From contig AP018180.1 of the NCBI GenBank assembly GCA_002368155.1, forward strand, positions 7,992,561 to 8,056,560: a stretch of DNA of 64,000 bases, in the 5' to 3' direction. This stretch comes from Nostoc carneum NIES-2107 (lineage in GTDB: Bacteria > Cyanobacteriota > Cyanobacteriia > Cyanobacteriales > Nostocaceae). Both the position numbers and the translations under genes were made by a program. Positions 56,558 to 64,000 of the stretch are shown one piece after another (position 1 is the first letter of the stretch; the number at the start of each line of letters is the position of its first letter). The notes beneath the pieces are model-generated. The model did not search any database and was not told the origin of the DNA. It saw nothing but the letters and a program-made list of their open reading frames with translations.

Positions 56558-56903
56558 TAATTCGTAATTCGTAATACCCTACGGGAAGCGCAAAGCGCTA
56601 CGTAATTCGTAATTAAGGTATGGGGTGAAATCTGCTCAACTTAATTACGAATTTTTTTATTTAATAATTTCATAGTGGCAAGGCATAGTTAAGTTTTCTA
56701 TATTACATATAAATTCTCGATGCTGTGACTCTAAAGTTATTTATATATACCTTTGTGGGGTCACAACAATGTTGTAACCTCACAATAATCACAAATTTAA
56801 TTTGAGAAAGATAATAATTAAAAATTTGTCTTTACCCGTTATTTTCTTAACTCTTAATTACGAACTACGAATTACGAATTATTAATTATTTAGGAGTTGT
56901 CTC
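56558..56903. other. Spacer with TAATTCG repeats
   Basis: TTCGTAA units at 56557-56580 and 56600-56612 and inverted copies (TTACGAA) at 56860-56880 frame an AT-rich interval. A fragment CCTACGGGAAGCGCAAAGCG lies between the left units. There is no gene. Confidence 0.5.
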
Positions 56904-57668
56904 TTGAAATTTGATGAACTTGATCACAGGATGCGGGTGTTTGAGACAGCACACGATCATTGTGTGCTACCCGGAATTTATATCGTTGCTCGATTAGATG
57001 GACGTGGCTTTACTCGCCTGACAAAAGAAGTACATCAATTTGAGGCTCCTTTTGATAACTACTTTCGGGATTTGATGGTTGATACTGTCGAACATTTGAT
57101 GAATTGCGGTATTGATATCATCTATGGTTATACCCAAAGTGATGAAATATCACTACTTTTTGCCCTGAATGAAAATACATTCAACCGGAAATTAAGAAAA
57201 CTAAATTCAGTTTTAGCCAGTGAAGCTAGCGCTAAATTTTCTTTATCGCTGAGTGCTTTAGCCTGCTTTGATTGTCGAATTTCTCAGCTTCCTAATCAAG
57301 AAGAAGTAGTAAATTATTTTCGGTGGCGGAGTGAGGACGCTCATAGAAACGCGCTGAATGCTCATTGCTATTGGTGTTTGCGTCGAGAAGGGCAAAATGC
57401 AACTCAAGCAACCAGCATGATGAAAGGTTTATCTGTTGCTGAAAAAAACGAAATGCTATTTCAACATGGAATCAATTTTAATCAAATTCCTAACTGGCAA
57501 AAACGCGGTGTAGGACTTTATTGGGAAAAATATGAAAAGCAAGGATTTAACCCAGTTAAGGGAGAAATTGTACCTGCATTACGGCGACGCATCCGGCGAG
57601 ATTTAGATTTACCGATGAAAGATGAATATAGCCAATTTATTGCCAAGTTAGTTAGTGCTGATTCATAA
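56904..57668 (+). CDS. Thg1-like 3'-5' polymerase (tRNA-His guanylyltransferase family)
   Basis: A Thg1 family protein of 254 residues. The metal-binding motif is visible as VARLDGRGFTRLTK, the second carboxylate as YTQSDEISLLF, and the conserved HCYWCLRREGQNATQATSMM follows. Bacterial Thg1-like proteins add nucleotides to the 5' ends of truncated RNAs in the 3'-5' direction; the substrate here is unknown. The start is a TTG, supported by TAGGAG 8 bases upstream. It converges on the beta-propeller gene with a 17-base overlap. Confidence 0.88.
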   Translation: MKFDELDHRMRVFETAHDHCVLPGIYIVARLDGRGFTRLTKEVHQFEAPFDNYFRDLMVDTVEHLMNCGIDIIYGYTQSDEISLLFALNENTFNRKLRKLNSVLASEASAKFSLSLSALACFDCRISQLPNQEEVVNYFRWRSEDAHRNALNAHCYWCLRREGQNATQATSMMKGLSVAEKNEMLFQHGINFNQIPNWQKRGVGLYWEKYEKQGFNPVKGEIVPALRRRIRRDLDLPMKDEYSQFIAKLVSADS

Positions 57669-58902
57669 GTTTTGTGGAGGGTGTTAAAGTCTCTACATCA
57701 AAACAAGCGATCGCACCTTCAGTTGTAGTCACATACAGCCTATTTTCCCACAGACGCATATTCAAAACTGCACCGCAGCCAGTAGGATTGATGGAAAAGC
57801 GATCGCTTCTCATACTGAAACAATAGAGATTAGCTTGGCAATCACCTGCATAAATCAATTTTGTATCTTCAGAAATCGCACAGGTGTAAACTGCTGTTTT
57901 ACAGGTGGCGATAACTTTACTCTCAGTTTGCCGAATTTTGATATCCCCAACTTTCGCTAATTGATAAATTGTGCCATCGCTCGTACCAACAATGACGTGC
58001 TGTGCAGTCAACTGTCCACACAGAACTGCTGCTGTTGTCTGATTTTCCCAAATTATCTTGCCTGTTTTGGGATGATAGCAAGTAACACCACGACTATGTC
58101 CATGATAAATTGCTTGGTCATCAGCCGCTAAAAACCAACCCTGCCGAGTTGCGGTTTTTTGTTGCCATAATACCTGCAAGTTAGAGTCGAGGTAAGTTAA
58201 TTGTCCATAAATATCTAAAATTAAAAGACGATCGCTGTGGAGAGTTAAAGCCGAGATTGCAAAGTTATAAAAATGTGGAACGCTGCGATTACGAGCATTG
58301 TAAATTGACTGCGGTAGTTTGGCGATCGCATCATATATCTGCCCATCATCACAGCTAGCATAAAGATGGCGATCGTCTCCTACCAAACAGCGCACATTCT
58401 GAGAAAGCTTGTGCTGATAGGAAAATTGCCCTTGATGATCCAAAGCCACAATCAAGCCATCGCGATTACCCAGCCAGCAACCTTGCTGATTCACCCATAA
58501 ACCAAAAGCGGGAACCTTCCACAATCCCGCAGGATTAGGCGGGATATATTTCCACAAAGCTGCAAGAGGGTTAGAAACAGGTTTTTCCCGTGTCGCGTTG
58601 TAGCCAATGGCTTTCGCCTCCGCATAGAGAAAATTATGCAGAGATTGCCAATTTGGACTATGTAAAAAGCGGTCAAAATCGGAGAAACTTGGATATTCAA
58701 TCGCAAAAAATTCTACATCTGCCAGTTCCGGGAAGTCAGCTACATTGAGTAATTCTTTACGGTTATAGGTTGATCCGAAATTATACGCAAATGATTGGGG
58801 GCTTTCTCCAGGTATCGGCAACAGCATCAAACCAATGAAAGTTTCCATCTCAGGACTTTGGAGCAAAAAGCGATCGCCACCTTGATGAACGATAAATGCC
58901 AT
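57652..58902 (-). CDS. PQQ-like beta-propeller protein
   Basis: About 416 residues starting at MAFIVHQGGD. The first ~150 residues form a domain of their own (FGSTYNRKELLNVADFPELA); the rest has six or seven propeller blades with repeats such as GLIVALDHQGQFSYQ, LLILDIYGQLTYLDSNLQVL and GTIYQLAKVGD. It resembles quinoprotein-like propellers without visible catalytic residues. There is no signal peptide. The upstream 20 codons in frame (MKILNRAVL and on) are probably not translated. Function unknown. Confidence 0.7.
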   Translation of the reverse strand: MAFIVHQGGDRFLLQSPEMETFIGLMLLPIPGESPQSFAYNFGSTYNRKELLNVADFPELADVEFFAIEYPSFSDFDRFLHSPNWQSLHNFLYAEAKAIGYNATREKPVSNPLAALWKYIPPNPAGLWKVPAFGLWVNQQGCWLGNRDGLIVALDHQGQFSYQHKLSQNVRCLVGDDRHLYASCDDGQIYDAIAKLPQSIYNARNRSVPHFYNFAISALTLHSDRLLILDIYGQLTYLDSNLQVLWQQKTATRQGWFLAADDQAIYHGHSRGVTCYHPKTGKIIWENQTTAAVLCGQLTAQHVIVGTSDGTIYQLAKVGDIKIRQTESKVIATCKTAVYTCAISEDTKLIYAGDCQANLYCFSMRSDRFSINPTGCGAVLNMRLWENRLYVTTTEGAIACFDVETLTPSTKLMNQH

Positions 58903-58935
58903 TTTTTTATACCAGCTTTTCGACTCTATTATTCC

Positions 58936-59105
58936 CAATACTGCTCGGTTAAGGATTTTCAACTCGGAATTTAGTTTGGGGAAAAGGTGTACCCCTGCGG
59001 GGAAGCAAGCTACGCGTAGCGTCTCCGCAGGAGAAAGGGTAAGGGTTAAAGGTTTTTTCTTGCCCCTTTTCCCCTTCCCCTTTTGCCCTTAACCGACAAG
59101 TATTG
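58936..59105. mobile_element. MITE-like element, copy A
   Basis: Ends CAATACTGCTCGGTTAAG and CTTAACCGACAAGTATTG are inverted repeats with two mismatches. The flanks are identical direct repeats, CTATTATTCC, at 58926-58935 and 59106-59115. The interior contains C/T-rich stretches and, compared with copy B, an extra ~58 bases of a CTACGCGTAGCGTCTCCGC repeat. It has no coding capacity. Confidence 0.8.
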
Positions 59106-59198
59106 CTATTATTCCCAGCTGATGATCAAAGAAGAATAAAGAATTTCTCAAATCAAGATGAATTGTGAAGCAAACAAGGGATAAATAAAGATAGTTCC

Positions 59199-59310
59199 CA
59201 ATACTACTCGGTTAAGCGTTTTGAACTCAAAATTGGTTTTGGGGAAAAGGTTAAAGGTTTTTTCTTTCCCTTTTGCCATTCCCCTTTTTCCCCTTAACCG
59301 ACAAGTATTG
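59199..59310. mobile_element. MITE-like element, copy B
   Basis: The same ends as copy A, CAATACTACTCGG... and ...CCGACAAGTATTG, flanked by direct repeats AGATAGTTCC at 59189-59198 and 59311-59320. The two target copies both end in TTCC. It lies 40 bases before the radC start and so within its promoter region. Confidence 0.8.
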
Positions 59311-59350
59311 AGATAGTTCCAACTAAGGTGAATCTTCCGGCAGCTATTAT

Positions 59351-60079
59351 ATGACCTATTGCCTCAGAATTGCTGATATGCCTGAGACTGAACGTCCGCG
59401 TGAACGTTTAATGGCTCATGGCCCCAAAGTTTTAGCTACTGCTGAATTGATTGCAATTTTGTTAGGTACTGGTCAAGGTCCAGGAAAATTATCGGCTGTG
59501 GGTTTGGGACAATATATTTTGAGTGAATTAGGCAAACATCAACGTGACCCTTTGGCAGTTTTGCGAGAAGTCACCCCAGCAGAGTTAATGCAGATTCCTG
59601 GGGTGGGGCCAGCCAAGGCGACTACTATTTTAGCGGCGATTGAATTAGGGAAACGCGCCTTTCAAACCAGGCCAGAAGGGGAAACTATTGATAGTCCATT
59701 AGCAGCTGCCGCAGCTTTGAGTCAGAATTTAATGTGGCAATCGCAAGAAAGGTTTGCGGTGTTGCTATTAGATGTGAAGAATCGCTTGTTGGGAACGCAA
59801 GTTATTACCATTGGTACGGCGACAGAAACCTTAGCTTCCCCTCGCGAAATTTTTCGAGAAGTAATTCGCCAAGGTGCAACGCGGGTAATTGTGGCACATA
59901 ATCATCCTTCTGGTAGCCTGGAACCCAGCCAAGAAGATATCGAATTGACGCGCCAATTATTAGCAGGAGCGAATTTTTTAGGCATTCCCCTGCTGGATCA
60001 TCTAATTTTAGGCAATGGTAATCACCAAAGTTTGCGAGAAATTACAACTTTATGGGATGAGTATCCGCAGGGGGATTAG
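59351..60079 (+). CDS. radC: RadC-family JAB/MPN protein
   Basis: A 242-residue protein of the RadC (UPF0758) family. A helix-hairpin-helix-like N-terminus ([20 protein letters not shown]) is followed by an MPN/JAB domain with the metalloprotease-like [19 protein letters not shown] motif and the closing D. The old link to recombination repair is doubtful; the biochemical role is unknown. A small transposable element sits just upstream. Confidence 0.93.
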   Translation: MTYCLRIADMPETERPRERLMAHGPKVLATAELIAILLGTGQGPGKLSAVGLGQYILSELGKHQRDPLAVLREVTPAELMQIPGVGPAKATTILAAIELGKRAFQTRPEGETIDSPLAAAAALSQNLMWQSQERFAVLLLDVKNRLLGTQVITIGTATETLASPREIFREVIRQGATRVIVAHNHPSGSLEPSQEDIELTRQLLAGANFLGIPLLDHLILGNGNHQSLREITTLWDEYPQGD

Positions 60080-60084
60080 GATTG

Positions 60085-60185
60085 GGCATGGGGCATGGGG
60101 CATTGGGTAATTGGTAATTGGTAATTGGTAATTGGTAATGGGATTTGCCGTTTATTCTTACTCCCTTTCCCCCTTCCCCCTGCAC
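60085..60185. repeat. STRR arrays between radC and leuD
   Basis: GGGGCAT, then TTGGTAA units, then a CCCTTCC/CCCCCT tract. There is no gene. Confidence 0.8.
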
Positions 60186-60201
60186 CCTGCCCCCTTACCT
60201 C

Positions 60202-60798
60202 TTAATATCCCCAGGCTACATAGGGTAATTTTGCTGCAGTGGCGCGAACTTGATCGGCATTGGCTACTAATTGACCGCAAGCATCCCAAGTTCCGGAGAT
60301 GAAGGTGCTTCTTGTGCCTTCACCGATAGATACTGGAGTTGTGTAATCGTCAATTTGGACTTGCAAGCTTTCTAGATTGACGGTGACAGAGGCTTGAGGA
60401 TTGGCTGTCACTAGTTCTTGCAGCTTTTTGATGGTGACGCTATCAGCAGTTACGCAAGGTATACCCATTGCTACGCAGTTACCGAAAAAGATTTCTGCGA
60501 AGCTTTCACCAATTAAGGCTTTAATGCCCCATTTTGCTAGGGCTTGGGGTGCGTGTTCTCGTGAGGAACCACAGCCAAAGTTGCGGTTAACTATTAAAAT
60601 ATTCGCCCCTTGATATTGTGCTAAATCAAAGGGATGCTCACCTTTGAGTGCTGTACGGTCGTCGATAAATGCGCCTTCACCTAAGCCGTCAAAGGTGATG
60701 GCTTTTAAATAGCGGGCGGGAATGATGCGATCAGTATCTATATCATTACCTATTAAAGGTACGCCGCGACCGGAGACTTGTTTTACTTCACTAACCAT
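60202..60798 (-). CDS. leuD: 3-isopropylmalate dehydratase small subunit
   Basis: The swivel subunit (198 residues) of the enzyme that isomerises 2- to 3-isopropylmalate in leucine synthesis. Marks are [16 protein letters not shown] near the start and [17 protein letters not shown] in the middle, the substrate-binding loop. It lies downstream of leuC on the same strand, parted from it by a 168-base spacer containing a nested hairpin repeat. Confidence 0.95.
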   Translation of the reverse strand: MVSEVKQVSGRGVPLIGNDIDTDRIIPARYLKAITFDGLGEGAFIDDRTALKGEHPFDLAQYQGANILIVNRNFGCGSSREHAPQALAKWGIKALIGESFAEIFFGNCVAMGIPCVTADSVTIKKLQELVTANPQASVTVNLESLQVQIDDYTTPVSIGEGTRSTFISGTWDACGQLVANADQVRATAAKLPYVAWGY

Positions 60799-60867
60799 AT
60801 ATTTTTAGGAAAAACGAACCGCGAAGGACACAAAGAACGCAAAGGAAGAATTGAGAGAGAGTTTTGC

Positions 60868-60949
60868 TGTAGGGTGTGTTACGCCGCAGGCTAACGCACC
60901 ATTGGATATTTGCGGTGCGTTAGGGCTAAAGCCCATAACGCACCCTACA
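60868..60949. repeat. Nested inverted repeat in the leuC-leuD gap
   Basis: Outer arms TGTAGGGTGTGTTA / TAACGCACCCTACA (one G-U pair) enclose a second pair TAACGCACC / GGTGCGTTA and a small GGGCT-AA-AGCCC hairpin. This is a composite palindromic repeat of a type dispersed in Nostocales genomes. In the leuCD transcript it would fold strongly. Confidence 0.8.
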
Positions 60950-60966
60950 TATTGTTGAGAGTTCGG

Positions 60967-62370
60967 TTATAGCAACTCGCGCACGTCGGCGACTTCGCCT
61001 TTAATTGCAGCAGTCGCTACCATTGCGGGACTCATGAGTAATGTGCGACCGGAGGCGGAACCTTGTCTACCTTTAAAGTTGCGGTTGGAGGAGGAAGCGC
61101 TGATTTGTCTTCCCTGTAGTTTGTCTGGGTTCATGGCTAGGCACATGGAACAGCCTGGTTCGCGCCATTCAAAGCCGGCTTCCTCGAATATTTTGTCTAA
61201 TCCTTCGGCTTCGGCCTCTTTTTTGACTCTTTCGGAACCTGGAACCACAAAAGCTTTCACTCCCTCTGCGACATGGCGACCTTGGGCAATTTTTGCTGCT
61301 TCTCGTAAGTCGCTGATTCTGCCGTTGGTGCAACTACCAATAAAGCAGACATCTACTTTGGTGCCTTTAATAGGTTGACCGGGAAATAAATCCATGTAGC
61401 TGTAAGCTTCTTCGGCAATAAATCTGTCTTCTTCCAGCAGTTCTTCTGGTTTGGGGATGAGTTGGTTAACGCCGATACCTTGACCGGGGGTAATTCCCCA
61501 GGTAACTGTGGGGGGAATATCAGCGGCGTTGAAGACTACAACATCGTCGTATTCGGCATCAGCATCACTCTTGATGGATTCCCACCAAGCAACGGCTTTG
61601 TCCCAATCAGCACCTTTGGGGGCAAAGTCTCTACCTTTGAGGTAATCGTAGGTGACTTGGTCGGGGTTGACGTAACCACAACGGGCCCCGCCTTCGATCG
61701 CCATATTGCAGACGGTCATCCTCTCTTCCATGTTCATTTGCTCAAAGGTTGTACCTGCGTATTCGTAGGCGTAACCGACACCACCTTTTACGCCGAGGGT
61801 GCGGATAATATGCAAAATTACATCTTTGGCGTAAACACCGGGGTTGAGAGTACCGTTAACTTCGATTTTACGGACTTTTAATTTGGAGAGGGCGAGGGTT
61901 TGGGAAGCCAAAACATCACGGACTTGGCTGGTACCAATACCAAAGGCGATCGCACCAAATGCACCATGACTAGATGTATGGCTATCGCCGCAAGCGATGG
62001 TCATTCCTGGCTGTGTTAGTCCTTGTTCTGGGGCGATGACGTGGACAATACCTTGACTGCCAGAACCAATATTGTAAAATCTAATGTTATTTTCTTGACA
62101 ATTTTGCTCTAGTGCCTTAATCATTTCCTCTGCCATCGTATCGACAAAGGGACGAGCTTGATTATCAGTAGGTACTATATGATCTACTGTGGCAACAGTG
62201 CGATCGCTAAATAATACTTTTAAACCTCGTTCCCGTAACATTGCAAAGGCCTGGGGACTGGTGACTTCATGGATGAGGTGAAGCCCGATAAATAGTTGCG
62301 TTAGCCCCGAAGGTAGCGTCCCAACAGTGTGTAAGTCCCAAACTTTATCGAACAGAGTACCTTTACTCAT
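60967..62370 (-). CDS. leuC: 3-isopropylmalate dehydratase large subunit
   Basis: The aconitase-type [4Fe-4S] subunit. [17 protein letters not shown] is the true start, giving 467 residues, the family length; the frame extends 30 codons upstream without conservation. Cluster cysteines lie in [14 protein letters not shown] and [13 protein letters not shown]. Other conserved blocks are [20 protein letters not shown] and [11 protein letters not shown]. It acts with LeuD in leucine synthesis. Confidence 0.95.
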   Translation of the reverse strand: MSKGTLFDKVWDLHTVGTLPSGLTQLFIGLHLIHEVTSPQAFAMLRERGLKVLFSDRTVATVDHIVPTDNQARPFVDTMAEEMIKALEQNCQENNIRFYNIGSGSQGIVHVIAPEQGLTQPGMTIACGDSHTSSHGAFGAIAFGIGTSQVRDVLASQTLALSKLKVRKIEVNGTLNPGVYAKDVILHIIRTLGVKGGVGYAYEYAGTTFEQMNMEERMTVCNMAIEGGARCGYVNPDQVTYDYLKGRDFAPKGADWDKAVAWWESIKSDADAEYDDVVVFNAADIPPTVTWGITPGQGIGVNQLIPKPEELLEEDRFIAEEAYSYMDLFPGQPIKGTKVDVCFIGSCTNGRISDLREAAKIAQGRHVAEGVKAFVVPGSERVKKEAEAEGLDKIFEEAGFEWREPGCSMCLAMNPDKLQGRQISASSSNRNFKGRQGSASGRTLLMSPAMVATAAIKGEVADVRELL

Positions 62371-62574
62371 ATAAATTGTTAGTTCACGAGTCAGAATTTT
62401 TATCGTATCAAAAAATTGTCGGGCTTTTGCTGTGTAACTTGCTTGACTTTCTTTAAGCAATCTTTACAGTGAAACTAAAAATCTCCGAAATATCAGCTTA
62501 AATTACTGTAAATAACTGTATTCTTGCTAACAAGGATATCTGGCACATAACAAGATAAATAGAATACTAGTTTT

Positions 62575-63927
62575 ATGGCCATAGATTTACTAAGTTTCTT
62601 TCAAGCTACCGACCCCAGCCGCACTTTGTTTATAAATAATGCAGTTGATGCCAAGTATTATATAGACTTTTCTGAAGTGCGGGGTGGTGATATTATTAAC
62701 CGACTGCAACAGAAGATTACATTTTTTAAGCCGAATGAACCGACCTGTACTTTATTTACCGGACATATTGGTTGCGGTAAATCAACAGAGTTATTAAGGT
62801 TACAGGCAGAACTAGAAAAGCAAGGCTTTCATGTGGTGTATTTTGAGTCTAGCGAAGACTTGGAAATGACCGATGTCGATATTGCTGATGTATTGTTAGC
62901 GATCGCTCGCCGTGTGAGTCAAAGCCTCGATAAAATTACACTGGCGGAAACCAGCAAACTCAATGAATTGCTGCAAGGTGCTTGGAAAGTTTTAAACTCC
63001 GAGGTGACGGGAGTTAAGCTCAAAGTTCCCAATCTTGGCGATGTCGGTTACTCGGCGGAAAACGAGAAAGTTTCCCTAGCCTTTGGAATTGGGGAAATTA
63101 CCACCAAAACCAGGAACGACCCCAACCTGCGGGAAAAACTCAATCAATATTTAGGGCCGCAGAAAACCCAATTACTCGAAGCCATTAACCGCGAACTCTT
63201 AGAACCTGCGATCGCTAAACTCAAGCAGCAGGGTAAAAAAGGTTTAGTAGTAATTGTCGATAACCTCGACCGCATCGATAACCGCGTCAAATCTTGGGGT
63301 CGTCCGCAACAAGAATATTTGTTTGTGGATCAGGGGGAGTTTATGACCAAGCTAAATTGTCATTTAGTTTATACCATGCCCCTATCGCTGAAATTTTCCA
63401 ACGATTATGGCACCTTAACCCAGCGCTTCCCCGAAGACCCAAAAGTTTTGCCGATGGTTCCGGTACAGTGGCCTGATGGTAAAGTTCACGAACAGGGAAT
63501 GACACTCTTACAGCAGATGATCTTAGCTAGAGCCTTTCCTGACGTACCAGCAGCAGAACGCCTCAATAATATTAAAGAAATCTTTGACAGTGCTAGTACC
63601 TTAGACCGCTTATGTTACATGAGTGGCGGTCATGTGCGCGACTTGTTGCGGTTGCTAAACACCTGGATTATGGAAGAAATGACCCTTCCCCTATCTCGCG
63701 ACACCTTAGAACAAGTAATTCGTTCCCGGCGTAACGAAATGACCATGCCAATTTCTGATGAAGAGTGGCAATTATTGCGTCACGTCAAGCAGAGAAAGAA
63801 AGTCAGCGACGACCAAGGATATCAAAAACTGATTCGCAGCCGCTTTGTCTTTGAATATCGCGATCGCGGCGAGTCTTGGTTTGATGTCAACCCCATCTTG
63901 ATTGAAGCCAGGGAATTAACCTCCTAA
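62575..63927 (+). CDS. P-loop ATPase of unknown role
   Basis: A 450-residue protein with Walker A TGHIGCGKST (about 62-71) and Walker B LVVIVDNLDRIDN (about 223-235), in a STAND/KAP-like AAA fold. The sensor-like NCHLVYTMPLSL follows, and the C-terminal ~80 residues contain a winged-helix segment (DEEWQLLRHVKQRKKVSDDQ). The closing residues WFDVNPILIEA resemble a family of cyanobacterial ATP-binding proteins without known function. It is followed closely by a hairpin, so it may be monocistronic; divergent from leuC. Confidence 0.75.
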   Translation: MAIDLLSFFQATDPSRTLFINNAVDAKYYIDFSEVRGGDIINRLQQKITFFKPNEPTCTLFTGHIGCGKSTELLRLQAELEKQGFHVVYFESSEDLEMTDVDIADVLLAIARRVSQSLDKITLAETSKLNELLQGAWKVLNSEVTGVKLKVPNLGDVGYSAENEKVSLAFGIGEITTKTRNDPNLREKLNQYLGPQKTQLLEAINRELLEPAIAKLKQQGKKGLVVIVDNLDRIDNRVKSWGRPQQEYLFVDQGEFMTKLNCHLVYTMPLSLKFSNDYGTLTQRFPEDPKVLPMVPVQWPDGKVHEQGMTLLQQMILARAFPDVPAAERLNNIKEIFDSASTLDRLCYMSGGHVRDLLRLLNTWIMEEMTLPLSRDTLEQVIRSRRNEMTMPISDEEWQLLRHVKQRKKVSDDQGYQKLIRSRFVFEYRDRGESWFDVNPILIEARELTS

Positions 63928-63935
63928 CCCGTAAG

Positions 63936-63970
63936 CATTGCCCACTGTATCATGTTTTTGGTGGGCAATG
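63936..63970 (+). terminator. Probable terminator of the P-loop ATPase gene
   Basis: CATTGCCCAC pairs perfectly with GTGGGCAATG around a 15-base loop, 8 bases after the stop codon. There is no T run after the stem; the sequence passes into a GGGCAT-type repeat (ATGCCCC units) that runs off the window. Confidence 0.5.
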
Positions 63971-64000
63971 CCCAATGCCTCATGCCCCATGCCCCATGCC

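Overview
The window is filamentous, probably heterocyst-forming (Nostocales) cyanobacterial DNA. The signs are many GCGATCGC (HIP1) octamers, heptanucleotide short tandem repeats (STRR) of the gggtaat / ggggact type, a psb30 photosystem II gene, a thylakoid-type membrane thioredoxin, an SLH-porin, and very large multidomain Ser/Thr-His kinases. The exact species cannot be read from the sequence.

Left part (1 to about 24.5 kb): the right-hand portion of an integrative and conjugative element (ICE) or integrated conjugative plasmid. From its integrase end inwards it holds a tyrosine integrase next to tRNA-Phe(GAA), a small excisionase-like DNA-binding protein, and a long minus-strand operon for a type IV secretion system of the cyanobacterial kind (VirB2-, B3-, B4-, B5-, B6-, B8-, B10- and B9-like proteins). 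A membrane-anchored nuclease-like protein and an AAA+ ATPase follow, then a secreted protein of unknown role and a VirD4 coupling protein. Further left are an IS630-family insertion sequence with an A10 frameshift site, a small regulator with a likely operator, a winged-helix protein and a DnaB-type helicase that loses homology close to the window edge. No relaxase, VirB11 or left attachment site is visible; these would have to lie beyond position 1 or be absent.

Right part (24.5 to 64 kb): ordinary chromosome. In order: tRNA-Phe; znuABC zinc uptake, divergent from an SLH porin with a Fur/Zur-type box between them; two sensor kinases in tandem; two half-size GDT1/Mn exporter genes; a YkgJ-type cysteine-cluster protein; psb30; recJ; a 2091-residue Ser/Thr kinase-ATPase-GAF-PAS-histidine kinase; an MFS transporter; a KAP P-loop NTPase followed by a solitary C5 DNA methyltransferase; a phosphodiester glycosidase domain protein; a secreted protein; a CHAD protein divergent from a DUF3616 protein; a NIL-ferredoxin; a TxlA-like thioredoxin; a Thg1-like polymerase; a beta-propeller protein; radC; leuCD; and a P-loop ATPase. 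Spacers are rich in STRR arrays and hairpin repeats. Two copies of a small transposable element with 10-bp target duplications lie upstream of radC.

The most rewarding points are: the ICE with its nuclease/AAA+ pair inside the secretion operon; the interrupted DnaB gene with a convergent open frame at the window edge; the A AAA AAG slippage site in the IS630 transposase; the pair of MITE-like elements; and several repeat-driven changes to coding sequences (RecJ, the NIL-ferredoxin start, the DUF3616 end).
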